From assembly GCA_017395275.1 (NCBI GenBank), contig JAFPVN010000335.1, forward strand, positions 1 to 20,789: 20,789 bases of DNA. Direction: 5' to 3'. The position numbers and the translations under genes were made by a program. This DNA is from Candidatus Methanomethylophilaceae archaeon (GTDB lineage: Archaea > Thermoplasmatota > Thermoplasmata > Methanomassiliicoccales > Methanomethylophilaceae). Under the pieces are notes generated by a model. It was not told where the DNA came from. It was given only the letters and a program-made list of their open reading frames with translations, and did no database searches. Positions 8,147 to 15,141 of the stretch are shown one piece after another; position 1 is the stretch's first letter; the number at the start of each line of letters is the position of its first letter.

Positions 8147-8254
8147 GCCGAGGTGGCTCAGCCTGGTGGAGCGTCGGACTCATAGGGTTCTGGTCAATAG
8201 ACCTCTTCCAGGGAAATCCGAAGGTCATGGGTTCGAACCCCATCCTCGGCACCA
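8147..8254 (+). tRNA. tRNA-Met (CAT), elongator, intron-containing
   Basis: The acceptor stem is GCCGAGG/CCTCGGC with discriminator A and an encoded CCA (8252-8254). The D arm is GCTC/GAGC, and the T arm is ATGGG-TTCGAAC-CCCAT. The anticodon stem TCGGA/TCCGA closes only if 31 nt are removed after position 37, giving loop CTCATAA with anticodon CAT at 8181-8183. The acceptor and D arm resemble archaeal elongator tRNA-Met. Ile2 with a lysidine-like C34 also reads CAT in the DNA, so Met is likely but not absolute. Confidence 0.9.
8185..8215 (+). other. tRNA-Met intron (31 nt)
   Basis: The insertion lies between tRNA positions 37 and 38, the canonical archaeal site. Internal complementarity, TTCTGG (8188-8193) with CCAGGG (8208-8213, two G-U pairs), can form the stem expected for a bulge-helix-bulge substrate of the archaeal splicing endonuclease. 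The exact boundaries are inferred from restoring a 7-nt anticodon loop. Confidence 0.75.
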
Positions 8255-8288
8255 ACCCTTCTCCAATCCTCTCACAAGGGAACTTGTG

Positions 8289-8309
8289 TTTAAATCAGGT
8301 TGATATATC
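8289..8309 (+). promoter_or_regulatory. Promoter region of the arsA-pyrC operon
   Basis: Two TATA-like boxes lie before ATG 8330: TTTAAAT (8289-8295) and GATATATC (8302-8309). The second would start transcription at about 8331, making the arsA mRNA leaderless; the first gives a ~12-nt leader. No Shine-Dalgarno sequence precedes the ATG. Confidence 0.45.
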
Positions 8310-8329
8310 GTTAAGCCGTTGGGTAACCC

Positions 8330-9508
8330 ATGAGGCTAATAATCGACACGGGAAAAGGAGGGGTCGGGAAGACCTCCGTTTCCGTCGCCACGGCCAAACG
8401 CTGTGCGGACATGGGCTACCGCACGATCATCATGAGCACGGACGCCGCCCACTCCGTCGCCGATTCCATGGACATCGAGCTGAACGGGCAGATCACAAAT
8501 ATCCTGCCGAACCTCGATGCGCTGGAGATCGACATCGTCAACGAGATGAAGATCCGCTGGAACGACATCCAGGAGTACATATCGGAGTTCATGGAATCCC
8601 AGGGGATCACCGGTCTCTCCGCGGAGGAGATGGCCATCCTGCCGGGCATGGAGCTCATCGCCGCCCTGATGTACGTGATCGACTTCGACAGGCACGACCG
8701 CTACGACGTGGTGGTCATGGACACCGCACCGACCGCGGAGACCCTCAGGCTGATGAGCTTCCCCGACGTCACGTCGTGGTACGCGGACAAGCTGTTCCGC
8801 CTGGCCAAGAAGCTGCTGGGCCTGGCGAGGTTCACGGTGGGGAGGTTCATGGACGTCCCCCTGCCGTCAGCGAACGTGCTCACGTCCATAGAGAAGATGA
8901 AGGACCTCATGGGGGAGGCCAAGACCATCCTGGAGGACCCGAAGAAGACCACCGTGCGTCTCGTCGTCAACCCGGAGAAGATGGTCATAAGCGAGACCAA
9001 GCGCGCGTACTCGTACCTCTCGCTCTACAACAAGAACGTGGAGTGCCTGATCGTCAACAGGGTGTACCCCGAAGGTATCGAGGGGGACTTCTTCAAGAGC
9101 AAGTACGAGGAGCAGGCCAAGTACATGGCGTATATCCACGAGGTCTTCGACCCCATGAAGATGCTCTACGCGTACCAGAGACCGTCGGAGCTGGTGGGCT
9201 GGGAGATGCTCGACAAGCTCGCCGACGACCTGTACGGGGACACCGATCCCGCTGCGGTGTACTCCGATAGGAGCCCGCTGAGGTTCGTTACCGAGGGCGG
9301 GGAACACAGGATAGAGCTGAACCTGCCCTTCAAGCACAAGGGCGACATACAGCTGTTCAAGGCCAAGGACGACTCAGTCATAGTGCTGGTCGGAAGCCAG
9401 AAGTGCAACATAGCCCTCCCGGACACCCTGAAGAAGGCGAAGATGAAGGGAGCGGAGATGAAGGACGAGAAACTCATTATCAGATTCGAAAAGGAGGAAA
9501 CGGAATGA
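8330..9508 (+). CDS. ArsA/Get3-family ATPase with C-terminal HSP20-like domain
   Basis: This 392-aa P-loop ATPase belongs to the ArsA/Get3 (TRC40) branch of the SIMIBI class. The deviant Walker A motif GKGGVGKTS is at residues 8-16. STDAAHS follows in the family position, and the switch II motif appears as DTAPTAETLR (DTAPTGHTLR in most members). The NRVYPE strand and the long central helical region agree with this. The last ~75 residues form a beta-rich segment matching the ArsA HSP20-like domain often appended to archaeal and bacterial members. No tandem second ATPase domain is present. Archaeal Get3-like proteins are thought to handle hydrophobic or tail-anchored clients, while arsenite ArsA needs metal-binding cysteines not seen here, so a chaperone or targeting role is more likely. 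It heads a five-gene operon and its stop overlaps the next start (ATGA). Confidence 0.9.
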   Translation: MRLIIDTGKGGVGKTSVSVATAKRCADMGYRTIIMSTDAAHSVADSMDIELNGQITNILPNLDALEIDIVNEMKIRWNDIQEYISEFMESQGITGLSAEEMAILPGMELIAALMYVIDFDRHDRYDVVVMDTAPTAETLRLMSFPDVTSWYADKLFRLAKKLLGLARFTVGRFMDVPLPSANVLTSIEKMKDLMGEAKTILEDPKKTTVRLVVNPEKMVISETKRAYSYLSLYNKNVECLIVNRVYPEGIEGDFFKSKYEEQAKYMAYIHEVFDPMKMLYAYQRPSELVGWEMLDKLADDLYGDTDPAAVYSDRSPLRFVTEGGEHRIELNLPFKHKGDIQLFKAKDDSVIVLVGSQKCNIALPDTLKKAKMKGAEMKDEKLIIRFEKEETE

Positions 9509-9939
9509 GCCAGATTACGGACGAGGAGCTCAAACAGCTCCTCAGGGACAACAAGGAGAGGATCCTCGAGCTCATCGACGACGAGAAGGAGTTCGCCAGG
9601 GACGTCGGGGATGAGGTCAGGGAATGCGCGGACAGCGCGGCCGACAGGATAAAGGAGAAGGTCTCCGAGAAGAAGGACCGCGCCCAGGATACCTTCAAGG
9701 ATATCTACAAGGCGGTCATGGACCCCAACGCCCACAGGCACTTCGTGAGGATGGGGCTGGAGTTCTTCCTCGGACTGAGCGCCATCATGGAGAAGATGCC
9801 CATGCCCACCGCCGTCAAGGAGGTCCGCGAGGACATCGAGAACTCCAGGACAGCCGTCCAGAAGGAGTTCTGCAAGGCCAACGAGAACTGCGCGGCGAAG
9901 AAGCAGCGCGACGACGTCGAAAGGATCGAGATCGATTGA
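9505..9939 (+). CDS. Hypothetical charged helical protein, operon partner of ArsA-like ATPase
   Basis: I do not recognise this 144-aa protein. It is highly charged and predicted helical throughout. Residues 1-70 are rich in Lys, Glu, Asp and Arg, with spacing that suggests amphipathic or coiled-coil helices. Residues about 80-103 (HFVRMGLEFFLGLSAIMEKMPMP) form the only hydrophobic patch, too short and interrupted for a confident membrane span. Cys123 and Cys129 lie near the C-terminus. The start is strongly supported: ATG 9505 overlaps the arsA stop as ATGA and AAGGAGG is eight bases upstream (9491-9497). Its stop in turn overlaps the AMMECR1 start. Tight coupling suggests a functional link with the ATPase, perhaps as a cofactor or client, but this is inference. 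Confidence 0.85.
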   Translation: MSQITDEELKQLLRDNKERILELIDDEKEFARDVGDEVRECADSAADRIKEKVSEKKDRAQDTFKDIYKAVMDPNAHRHFVRMGLEFFLGLSAIMEKMPMPTAVKEVREDIENSRTAVQKEFCKANENCAAKKQRDDVERIEID

Positions 9940-10517
9940 TCGACGACGGCTGCGGGTTCAGGGCGGTCAGGGCCGCCAGGGAGACGGTCCTGTCCGAGAC
10001 TTCCGGAGAGAGTTCCACGGTACCGAGGGACGGGGAGTTCGCGAAGGAGAGGGGCGTGTTCGTCACCCTCTCCACGTATCCCGACCACGGTCTGCGCGGG
10101 TGCATAGGCATCCCGATGCCGGTGCTCCCGCTGGGCGAGGCCCTCGAGGAGGCGGCCAGGTCCGCATGCCACGATCCAAGGTTCCCGGACCTGCGCCCGG
10201 AGGAGCTGGCACATGTCACCGTCGAGGTGACGGTGATGACCGTCCCGCAGAGGATGCCGTATCCGAAGCAGGAGCTCCCGGGAAGGATCGGGATCGGGAG
10301 GCACGGTCTGATAATAACCTGCGGAAGGCGCCGCGGACTGCTGCTGCCCCAGGTCCCCGTGGAGTGGGGATGGGGTCCGGAGGAGTTCCTGGAGCACCTC
10401 TCGCTGAAGGCGGGACTGCCGCCGGACGCCTGGAAGCGCGACGACGCGGTCATAGAATCGTTCGAGGGGGAGATATTCAGGGAGACCTCCCCGGGCGGAG
10501 AGATAGTGAGGGGATGA
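9936..10517 (+). CDS. AMMECR1 domain protein (AmmeMemoRadiSam system A-type)
   Basis: This 193-aa protein has the AMMECR1 fold, a conserved archaeal/eukaryotic family of unresolved biochemical function, often co-occurring with Memo and radical SAM proteins. The hallmark is GVFVTLSTYPDHGLRGCIGIP, where the LRGCIG hexamer is the family signature. It is followed by DPRFPDLRPEEL and VEVTVM, also typical. The start is TTG 9936, overlapping the previous stop (TTGA); no ATG or GTG lies before the conserved domain in this frame, and the length then equals the family norm. Purine-rich AAAGGATCGAG lies just upstream. The pyrC start follows one base after its stop. No Memo or radical SAM partner is in the window. 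Confidence 0.88.
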   Translation: MIDDGCGFRAVRAARETVLSETSGESSTVPRDGEFAKERGVFVTLSTYPDHGLRGCIGIPMPVLPLGEALEEAARSACHDPRFPDLRPEELAHVTVEVTVMTVPQRMPYPKQELPGRIGIGRHGLIITCGRRRGLLLPQVPVEWGWGPEEFLEHLSLKAGLPPDAWKRDDAVIESFEGEIFRETSPGGEIVRG

Positions 10518-10518
10518 G

Positions 10519-11778
10519 ATGGATCTTGTGATAGAGGGTAAGTTCTACATCGACGGCGAGGTCAAGGAGACCGCCGTAGGCATAGAGGACGGCAGGATCG
10601 TCACCATTGGGAAGCTGGTGCGCGGAGGCGACGAGAGGATCGACCTGGGAGGGAAACTCATCCTCCCGGGTTTCGTGGATCCCCACGTGCACTTCCGCGA
10701 GCCCGGCCTGACGCAGAAGGAGGACTTCGCATCCGGCACGCTGTCCGCTCTGTACGGAGACGTCACGGGGATACTGGACATGCCCAACACCAGGCCCCCG
10801 ACCACCGATGTGAGGACGCTGATGGAGAAGAAGGCCGGCATACGCGGGAAGGCGTACGTCGACTACGGCCTCTTCGCCGCGCTCACCCCCGATGCGGACA
10901 TAGAGAAGCTGGCCACGTCCGTGGCCGGCTTCAAGCTGTTCATGGGATCCACCACGGGCAACATCCTGATGAACGACGATGAGGAGATCTCGTACCTCAT
11001 GGGCGATATAGCCAGATCCGGAAAGGTGCTCAGCGTCCACGCCGAGGACGACGATCTGATCGGAAGGGAGACTGAGCACGACAACTGGGACCATCTCAGG
11101 AACCGTCCCGTGGAGGCGGAGCACAATGCGCTCCGCAGGCTGGCCCGCTATAAGGGCATGAGGATAAACATCTGCCACGTCACTGACGCCCGCACCGCGG
11201 ACATGGCGGCGGCGTGCGGATTCACAACCGAGGTCACCATGCACCACATGATGTTCTCGGCCGAGGACGTCACCGGCACCGAGTACAAGGTCAATCCCCC
11301 TATAAGGGACATGAGGACCAGGGACGGGCTGTGCAGGGCGGTCTCGGAAGGTAAGCTGTACATGTTCGGTTCGGACCACGCCCCGCACACCCAGGCGGAG
11401 AAGATGCAGGACTACCCGTCCGCACCCGGGGGGATGATCGGCGTGGAGACCACCGTGCCCATACTGATGGACTGGTTCGCGAAGGGAAGGTTCCCGCTGG
11501 ACATGCTGGTGAGGATGGGTTCCGAGCATCCCGCCGGACTGTTCGGAATGAACAAGGGGAGGATCGCGGTGGGATTCGACGCCGACTTCGCGGTCTTCGA
11601 CATCCACGATCCAAGACCCATATCCGCGGACGACCTGCACTCCAAGGCGGGCCACACCGCGTACGAGGGCATGCAGGCGGTTTTCCCCGATACAGTTATA
11701 GTGAGAGGCGGTATTCAGATTCAGGACGGAGAGTTCTGCGGAGAGCCTTTGGGAGTTGATTACGTTGAGCATGCCTGA
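10519..11778 (+). CDS. pyrC: Dihydroorotase
   Basis: PyrC catalyses the reversible cyclisation of N-carbamoyl-aspartate to dihydroorotate, the third step of de novo pyrimidine synthesis. The 419-aa protein is a complete class I amidohydrolase. DPHVHFREPG gives the metal ligands His56 and His58, and Lys139 in FKLFMGST is the carbamylated bridging lysine. His174 (SVHAED) and His220 (ICHVTD) are the second-site ligands, and Asp286 in GSDHAPH is the catalytic aspartate. NTRPPT provides the substrate-binding Asn-Thr-Arg block. Length is typical for the PyrC/AllB group; allantoinase is a possible alternative, but REPG, NTRPPT and the archaeal context favour dihydroorotase. It lies one base after AMMECR1 and overlaps the YkgJ-type gene by 8 bp. 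Confidence 0.93.
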   Translation: MDLVIEGKFYIDGEVKETAVGIEDGRIVTIGKLVRGGDERIDLGGKLILPGFVDPHVHFREPGLTQKEDFASGTLSALYGDVTGILDMPNTRPPTTDVRTLMEKKAGIRGKAYVDYGLFAALTPDADIEKLATSVAGFKLFMGSTTGNILMNDDEEISYLMGDIARSGKVLSVHAEDDDLIGRETEHDNWDHLRNRPVEAEHNALRRLARYKGMRINICHVTDARTADMAAACGFTTEVTMHHMMFSAEDVTGTEYKVNPPIRDMRTRDGLCRAVSEGKLYMFGSDHAPHTQAEKMQDYPSAPGGMIGVETTVPILMDWFAKGRFPLDMLVRMGSEHPAGLFGMNKGRIAVGFDADFAVFDIHDPRPISADDLHSKAGHTAYEGMQAVFPDTVIVRGGIQIQDGEFCGEPLGVDYVEHA

Positions 11779-12880
11779 GATAGACTATTCGGAGGTAATG
11801 GGAAGGAAGGTGGAGTGCCCTGAGCAGTGCGGTATGTGCTGCCTCTGTCAGCCGGAGGTCCTCCCGCAGGAGGTGCCGTTCTTCAGGACCAACCATCCCA
11901 AGTCCCTCATCAGGAGCAAGAGCCAGGACAGGCATTTCTGCCTCACCATGAAGAAGGGTCACGGCTCCTGCGGGTTCCTCAACGGCAGGAGGTGCGACAT
12001 CTATCCCAACAGGCCCACCTTCTGCAGGCAGTTCCCCTACCACTTCTACGTGAGCGACAAGATCCACGTGGAGCTGGACCTCTCCTGCAGGGGTGCCTGG
12101 ACAGGTAAGGGCAACGATGCGGCGGAGGAGGCCAGACAGCTTGCGGAGGCCTCCGAGAAGAGGCTGGAGAACGCACTGAAGGAGGCCACGTCCGTGTACA
12201 GGGACTTCTACTCCATCTGCAGGGACGCGGGAGTGATGTCCGACGTGTCCATGATTCGCATGGCACTGTCCATGAACCTCGACAAATTCACCGATCTGGC
12301 ATATCTCGCGAAGATCATGGAGAGGTCCCTCGAGGAGCCCAAGATGAACCTCGACGGGCTCTCACCCGACAGACAGTTCGATATGTCCGAGATGGAGGAG
12401 GCCGCGAGGGACGCGGCGCTGTCCTCGATGTCGTCGGACGACCCTATGTGCGTGCCCGTCTACTGCGACCCGCAGTGGAACTGGAACATGTTCATGGCCA
12501 CCAAGGACCGCATCAGGTGGTCGGTGATGGACGACGAGGGGGACCTGGAGGAGAGGGGATCGGCATCCCCGGACGAGATCAGGCTCAAACCGCTGGAGGA
12601 GGGCGGTGCGGAGGTCCTGCGCGACTACATCCGCACGCTGAACAACAGGGAGTCCTTCCTGGGGAGCGTGTTCTACATGATGGACCAGCTGGACTACGAG
12701 GACGACCTCGCCAACGCCTACTACGGCAGCATGTGCGTGGTGATACTCGACCTCCTGTGGAGGGCATCCATGTTGGACCACTTCATGGGCACGGGGATGG
12801 GGGCCGACGGCATACGCGAGGCCATCATCTTCTACGACATGGACCGTTTGGACGCGCCCACCATAGGTGCCTTCGTCTGA
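11771..12880 (+). CDS. YkgJ-family cysteine-cluster protein with long C-terminal extension
   Basis: This 369-aa protein begins with a YkgJ-type (PF03692) putative Zn/Fe-chelating domain. ECPEQCGMCCLC (15-26) supplies the CxxxCGxCC cluster. Cys57, Cys67 and Cys75 follow, and RRCDIYPNRPTFCRQFP (73-89) is the classic CxIYxxRPxxCRxFP signature. Most YkgJ proteins end soon after this motif; here about 270 more residues follow, largely helical, acidic and without a recognised domain. The function of the family is unknown; metal binding is inferred from the cysteines. ATG 11771 overlaps pyrC by 8 bp. TTG 11765, six bases upstream in frame, has better spacing (9 nt) from GGGAG at 11751-11755 and could be the true start. 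It is the last gene of the arsA-pyrC operon. Confidence 0.85.
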   Translation: MPEIDYSEVMGRKVECPEQCGMCCLCQPEVLPQEVPFFRTNHPKSLIRSKSQDRHFCLTMKKGHGSCGFLNGRRCDIYPNRPTFCRQFPYHFYVSDKIHVELDLSCRGAWTGKGNDAAEEARQLAEASEKRLENALKEATSVYRDFYSICRDAGVMSDVSMIRMALSMNLDKFTDLAYLAKIMERSLEEPKMNLDGLSPDRQFDMSEMEEAARDAALSSMSSDDPMCVPVYCDPQWNWNMFMATKDRIRWSVMDDEGDLEERGSASPDEIRLKPLEEGGAEVLRDYIRTLNNRESFLGSVFYMMDQLDYEDDLANAYYGSMCVVILDLLWRASMLDHFMGTGMGADGIREAIIFYDMDRLDAPTIGAFV

Positions 12881-12914
12881 ATCCTCTATTATATTAAGAG
12901 AAAGGACGATAAGG

Positions 12915-12923
12915 TTAAAATAC
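12915..12923 (+). promoter_or_regulatory. TATA box of the LSm-eL37-purF operon
   Basis: TTAAAATAC lies about 36 nt before ATG 12955, predicting a start near 12943 and a ~12-nt leader that includes GGTGG before the ATG. A second A+T stretch (TATTATATTAAG, 12887-12898) upstream could be an alternative box. Confidence 0.45.
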
Positions 12924-12954
12924 TGAATGGATTTATGGCGCTTTGGTGGCTAAG

Positions 12955-13170
12955 ATGATCAAACCCCTATCGGTACTCCAGGCAGCGGCGAACAAGAACG
13001 TAATCGTCGAGCTGAAGGGTAAGAGAGAGTACAGGGGCGTCCTTGACGGATACGATCCGCACATGAACGTCGTACTCAAGAACGCCGAGGAGATCGTCGA
13101 CGGCACTTCCGTCAGGAAGCTCAGCACCGTCATTGTCCGCGGGGACAATGTGATCTACATATCACCATGA
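12955..13170 (+). CDS. Sm-like RNA-binding protein (archaeal LSm)
   Basis: Archaeal LSm (SmAP) proteins assemble into seven-membered rings that bind U-rich RNA and take part in RNA processing. The 71-aa product covers one complete Sm fold. Sm1 is VIVELKGKREYRGVLDGYDPHMNVVLKNAEE, with the typical GxLxGYDxxMNxVL pattern. Sm2 is STVIVRGDNVIYISP, with the IVRGDNV block conserved. ATG 12955 gives MIKPLSVLQAAANKNV, matching the usual family start; in-frame TTG 12943 and GTG 12946 are upstream but would fall at or before the predicted transcript start. It is followed 13 nt later by the eL37 gene, a gene order common in Euryarchaeota. Confidence 0.93.
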   Translation: MIKPLSVLQAAANKNVIVELKGKREYRGVLDGYDPHMNVVLKNAEEIVDGTSVRKLSTVIVRGDNVIYISP

Positions 13171-13183
13171 AGGAGAGTTGAAA

Positions 13184-13354
13184 ATGGGAGCAGGTACATC
13201 CGCACAGGGAAGGCACAACAAGTTCAAGACGCACATCCCCTGCCGCCGCTGCGGTAAGCGCGCATACCACGTGCGCAAGGGAGTTTGTGCATCCTGCGGC
13301 TATGGCAAGACCACTAAGATCAGGTCTTACAACTGGGCAAAGTCGCACGAGTAA
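13184..13354 (+). CDS. rpl37e: 50S ribosomal protein L37e (eL37)
   Basis: This 56-aa basic protein of the large subunit begins MGAGTSAQGRHNKFKTHIPC. It has the zinc ribbon CRRC (residues 20-23), then CASC about 13 residues later, and ends RSYNWAKSHE. These are the conserved eL37 hallmarks, and length is normal for archaea. AGGAG (13171-13175) lies eight bases before the ATG, directly after the LSm stop, and GGAGG for purF follows immediately after its own stop (TAA). LSm and eL37 adjacency supports the call. It is too short to be found easily by long-ORF screening but is certain from the sequence. Confidence 0.96.
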   Translation: MGAGTSAQGRHNKFKTHIPCRRCGKRAYHVRKGVCASCGYGKTTKIRSYNWAKSHE

Positions 13355-13365
13355 GGAGGGATGAC

Positions 13366-14757
13366 ATGGCGGGTCCAGAGCACAGCTGCGGCGTCGTGGG
13401 CGTTGCGGCGGATTGCGATGTCGTATTCTACATGCACAGGGCCCTCAACGTCATCCAGCACCGCGGGCAGGAGTCCGCGGGAATTTCTGTATTCTCAGAG
13501 GGTAAGGTAACCACCGTCAAGAACGACGGACTTGTGAGCGAGGCACTCAACGAGGCAGCGCTCGCCGGCGTTTCGGGGAAGGTCGGGATTGGACACGTCC
13601 GCTATTCCACGGTGGGTTCCAAGGGCGTCCTCAACGCACAGCCCTTCACCGTCGAGTACAACGGCGGTACGCTGGCCATCGCGCACAACGGCGACCTCAC
13701 CAACCACAGGGAGCTGAGGGCGCAGTACCTCGACAAGGGATGGTCGTTCATCTCCGATTCCGATTCGGAGATCATCATCAGGCTCATCGCCAAATATCTG
13801 AGCGAGGGCGAGGACATCATCAAGGCGATCAGGTCCACCATGGCCAAGATCGACGGCGCGTACTCGCTCTGCGTCCTCGACAACGACGTCGTCTACGCCA
13901 TCCGCGACCCCTACGGGTTCAGGCCACTCTGCATCGGCAAGGTCGCCGGCGGATACATGGCCGTCTCCGAGAGCGCGGCCATCGACTCCCTCGGAGGGAA
14001 GTTCGTCAGGGACGTCGAGCCCGGGGAGATCGTCAGGATCACCAAGGATTCGCTGGAATCCTTCCCGCTCGACAAGCCAAGCCAGAAGGCCCACTGCATG
14101 TTCGAGTGGATCTACTTCGCCAGGCCCGACTCCGTCATGGACGGAAGGGAGGTCTACGACGTCAGGAAGCAGGTCGGCATCATACTCGCAAAGGAGGCTC
14201 CCGCCGATGTCGACCTCATCATGCCCGTCCCCGATTCGGGAAGGGCGCATGCGCTCGGATACTCCATCGGTTCCGGCATCCCCTATGAAGAGGGATTCAT
14301 GAAGAACAGGTTCGTCGGAAGGACCTTCATCCTCCCCGACCAGAAGCTCAGGGAGCAGGCCGTCTCGATGAAGATGAACGCGATCAGGTCCACCGTCAAC
14401 GGCAAGCGCATCCTGATCGTCGACGACTCCATCGTGAGGGGAACGACTCTCAAGAAGCTCATCAACGTCCTCAGGGACGCCGGGGCGAAGGAGGTCCACG
14501 TCAGGATCGGAAGCCCGCCCATCATCGCGCCCTGCTACTACGGCGTGGACATGAAGAGCAGGGACCAGTTCATCGCCACCAAGTACAGCGTCGAGGAGAT
14601 CCGCAAGATCATCGGAGCCGACAGTTTGGCGTACATCAGCCTCGAAGGCATGGTGAAGGCCCTCGGATTCCCGGCGGACGACCTCTGCCTGGCATGCACC
14701 AACGGTCTGTACCCCACGCCCATCGAGGGCGAGAAGCTCAGGCCTCAGAAGCAGTGA
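13366..14757 (+). CDS. purF: Amidophosphoribosyltransferase
   Basis: PurF makes phosphoribosylamine from PRPP and glutamine, the first committed step of purine synthesis. The 463-aa protein has an N-terminal Ntn glutaminase domain. Cys8 in HSCGVVGVA should become the N-terminal nucleophile after removal of a seven-residue propeptide, and HRGQESAGI, GHVRYSTVG and HNGDLTN are the conserved glutamine-site blocks. The C-terminal phosphoribosyltransferase domain has the PRPP loop ILIVDDSIVRGTT near residues 348-360. Cysteines in HCMFEW, APCYYG and the terminal CLAC (441-444) match the four ligands of the [4Fe-4S]-containing B. subtilis-type enzyme, so an oxygen-sensitive Fe-S form is likely. GGAGG lies six bases before the ATG, just after the eL37 stop. 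Confidence 0.97.
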   Translation: MAGPEHSCGVVGVAADCDVVFYMHRALNVIQHRGQESAGISVFSEGKVTTVKNDGLVSEALNEAALAGVSGKVGIGHVRYSTVGSKGVLNAQPFTVEYNGGTLAIAHNGDLTNHRELRAQYLDKGWSFISDSDSEIIIRLIAKYLSEGEDIIKAIRSTMAKIDGAYSLCVLDNDVVYAIRDPYGFRPLCIGKVAGGYMAVSESAAIDSLGGKFVRDVEPGEIVRITKDSLESFPLDKPSQKAHCMFEWIYFARPDSVMDGREVYDVRKQVGIILAKEAPADVDLIMPVPDSGRAHALGYSIGSGIPYEEGFMKNRFVGRTFILPDQKLREQAVSMKMNAIRSTVNGKRILIVDDSIVRGTTLKKLINVLRDAGAKEVHVRIGSPPIIAPCYYGVDMKSRDQFIATKYSVEEIRKIIGADSLAYISLEGMVKALGFPADDLCLACTNGLYPTPIEGEKLRPQKQ

Positions 14758-14764
14758 CCGCCGT

Positions 14765-14805
14765 TTTGCGCTGCGCGTCCTGCGCAAAGCCTGCCACGGT
14801 TGGCA
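14765..14805 (+). terminator. Two adjacent hairpins after purF
   Basis: TTTGCGC (14765-14771) pairs with GCGCAAA (14782-14788). Immediately after, TGCCA (14792-14796) pairs with TGGCA (14801-14805) around CGGT. No long T-run follows, so termination is a guess; they could also be 3'-end stabilising structures. They lie between the purF stop and the tRNA-Ala TATA box. Confidence 0.35.
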
Positions 14806-14808
14806 AAG

Positions 14809-14818
14809 GTTTAATAAC
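14809..14818 (+). promoter_or_regulatory. TATA box of tRNA-Ala
   Basis: GTTTAATAAC is centred about 29 nt before the first base of the tRNA, the spacing expected for archaeal tRNA promoters. Confidence 0.6.
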
Positions 14819-14842
14819 AATCACCTTTTCACCCTCCTTACT

Positions 14843-14918
14843 GGGCAGTTAGATCAGTTGGAAGATCGTTACATTGGCATTGTAGAGGTCGCGAGTTCGA
14901 ATCTCGCACTGTCCACCA
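14843..14918 (+). tRNA. tRNA-Ala (GGC)
   Basis: A full cloverleaf is visible. The acceptor is GGGCAGT/ACTGTCC with a G3-U70 wobble pair, the universal alanine identity element. The D arm is GATC/GATC, and the anticodon stem is TTACA/TGTAG with loop TTGGCAT, anticodon GGC. The T arm is GCGAG-TTCGAAT-CTCGC. Discriminator A (14915) is followed by an encoded CCA. No intron. Confidence 0.96.
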
Positions 14919-14936
14919 TTCACATCACCCAGACAT

Positions 14937-14973
14937 CCGATTTCAAAAGTCAATAAATCGTTATTGAAATCGG
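14937..14973. repeat. Nested inverted repeat downstream of tRNA-Ala
   Basis: CCGATTTCAA (14937-14946) is perfectly complementary to TTGAAATCGG (14964-14973). Nested inside is a second perfect inverted repeat, TCAATAA (14950-14956) with TTATTGA (14961-14967), overlapping the outer arm by four bases, so the two pairings compete at their ends. It could be a terminator for the tRNA transcript, a transcription-factor site or an RNA element. Confidence 0.6.
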
Positions 14974-15034
14974 GAGGGGGAGTCTGCGGTTTTCATTCAT
15001 CTGATTTTGTTACTTTGTTAACTAAAAAACATAG

Positions 15035-15047
15035 ATTTAAATATAAT
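15035..15047 (+). promoter_or_regulatory. Possible upstream TATA box
   Basis: ATTTAAATATAAT lies 13 bases after an isolated GTTAAC (15017-15022) and could be a second, distal promoter for the surface-protein operon. It is A+T-rich in an A+T-rich region, so specificity is modest. Confidence 0.35.
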
Positions 15048-15093
15048 CAGAACACGAAAAAAAGGGTAGCCAGACATCCGAAAAATAGGTTCA

Positions 15094-15138
15094 GTTAACA
15101 AAATGTTAACATCCGGTTAACAAAAATTTTGTTAACCG
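15094..15138. promoter_or_regulatory. GTTAAC palindrome cluster (putative operator)
   Basis: Four GTTAAC hexamers begin at 15094, 15105, 15116 and 15131; the first three are exactly 11 bp apart, about one helical turn. The first two form a perfect inverted repeat, GTTAACA-AAA-TGTTAAC (15094-15110). The last two form a 25-bp perfect inverted repeat (15114-15138) with 12-bp arms CGGTTAACAAAA and TTTTGTTAACCG around one A. The cluster ends three bases before a TATA box, overlapping the expected BRE position. This is the architecture of a regulator binding site. Confidence 0.75.
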
Positions 15139-15141
15139 AAC

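Larger units (their letters stand above)
14929..15081. repeat. 12-nt direct repeat pair CCAGACATCCGA
   Basis: Exact copies of CCAGACATCCGA occur at 14929-14940 and 15070-15081 in the non-coding region between tRNA-Ala and the surface-protein operon, 141 nt apart. The first copy runs into a long inverted repeat; the second precedes the GTTAAC cluster. Function unknown. Confidence 0.6.

Noticed and set aside
9403..9504. Upstream extension of the 144-aa helical protein
   Set aside because: It would overlap arsA by ~100 bp in another frame; ATG 9505 with AAGGAGG and an ATGA overlap is much stronger.
8330..9508. Arsenite efflux ATPase (true ArsA)
   Set aside because: Single ATPase unit, no arsenite-binding cysteine set in the expected region, and no arsB, arsD or arsR nearby; a Get3-like role fits better.
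15094..15138. GTTAAC repeats as a CRISPR array
   Set aside because: Units are only 6-12 bp, palindromic and about one helical turn apart, with no unique spacers; they fit an operator.
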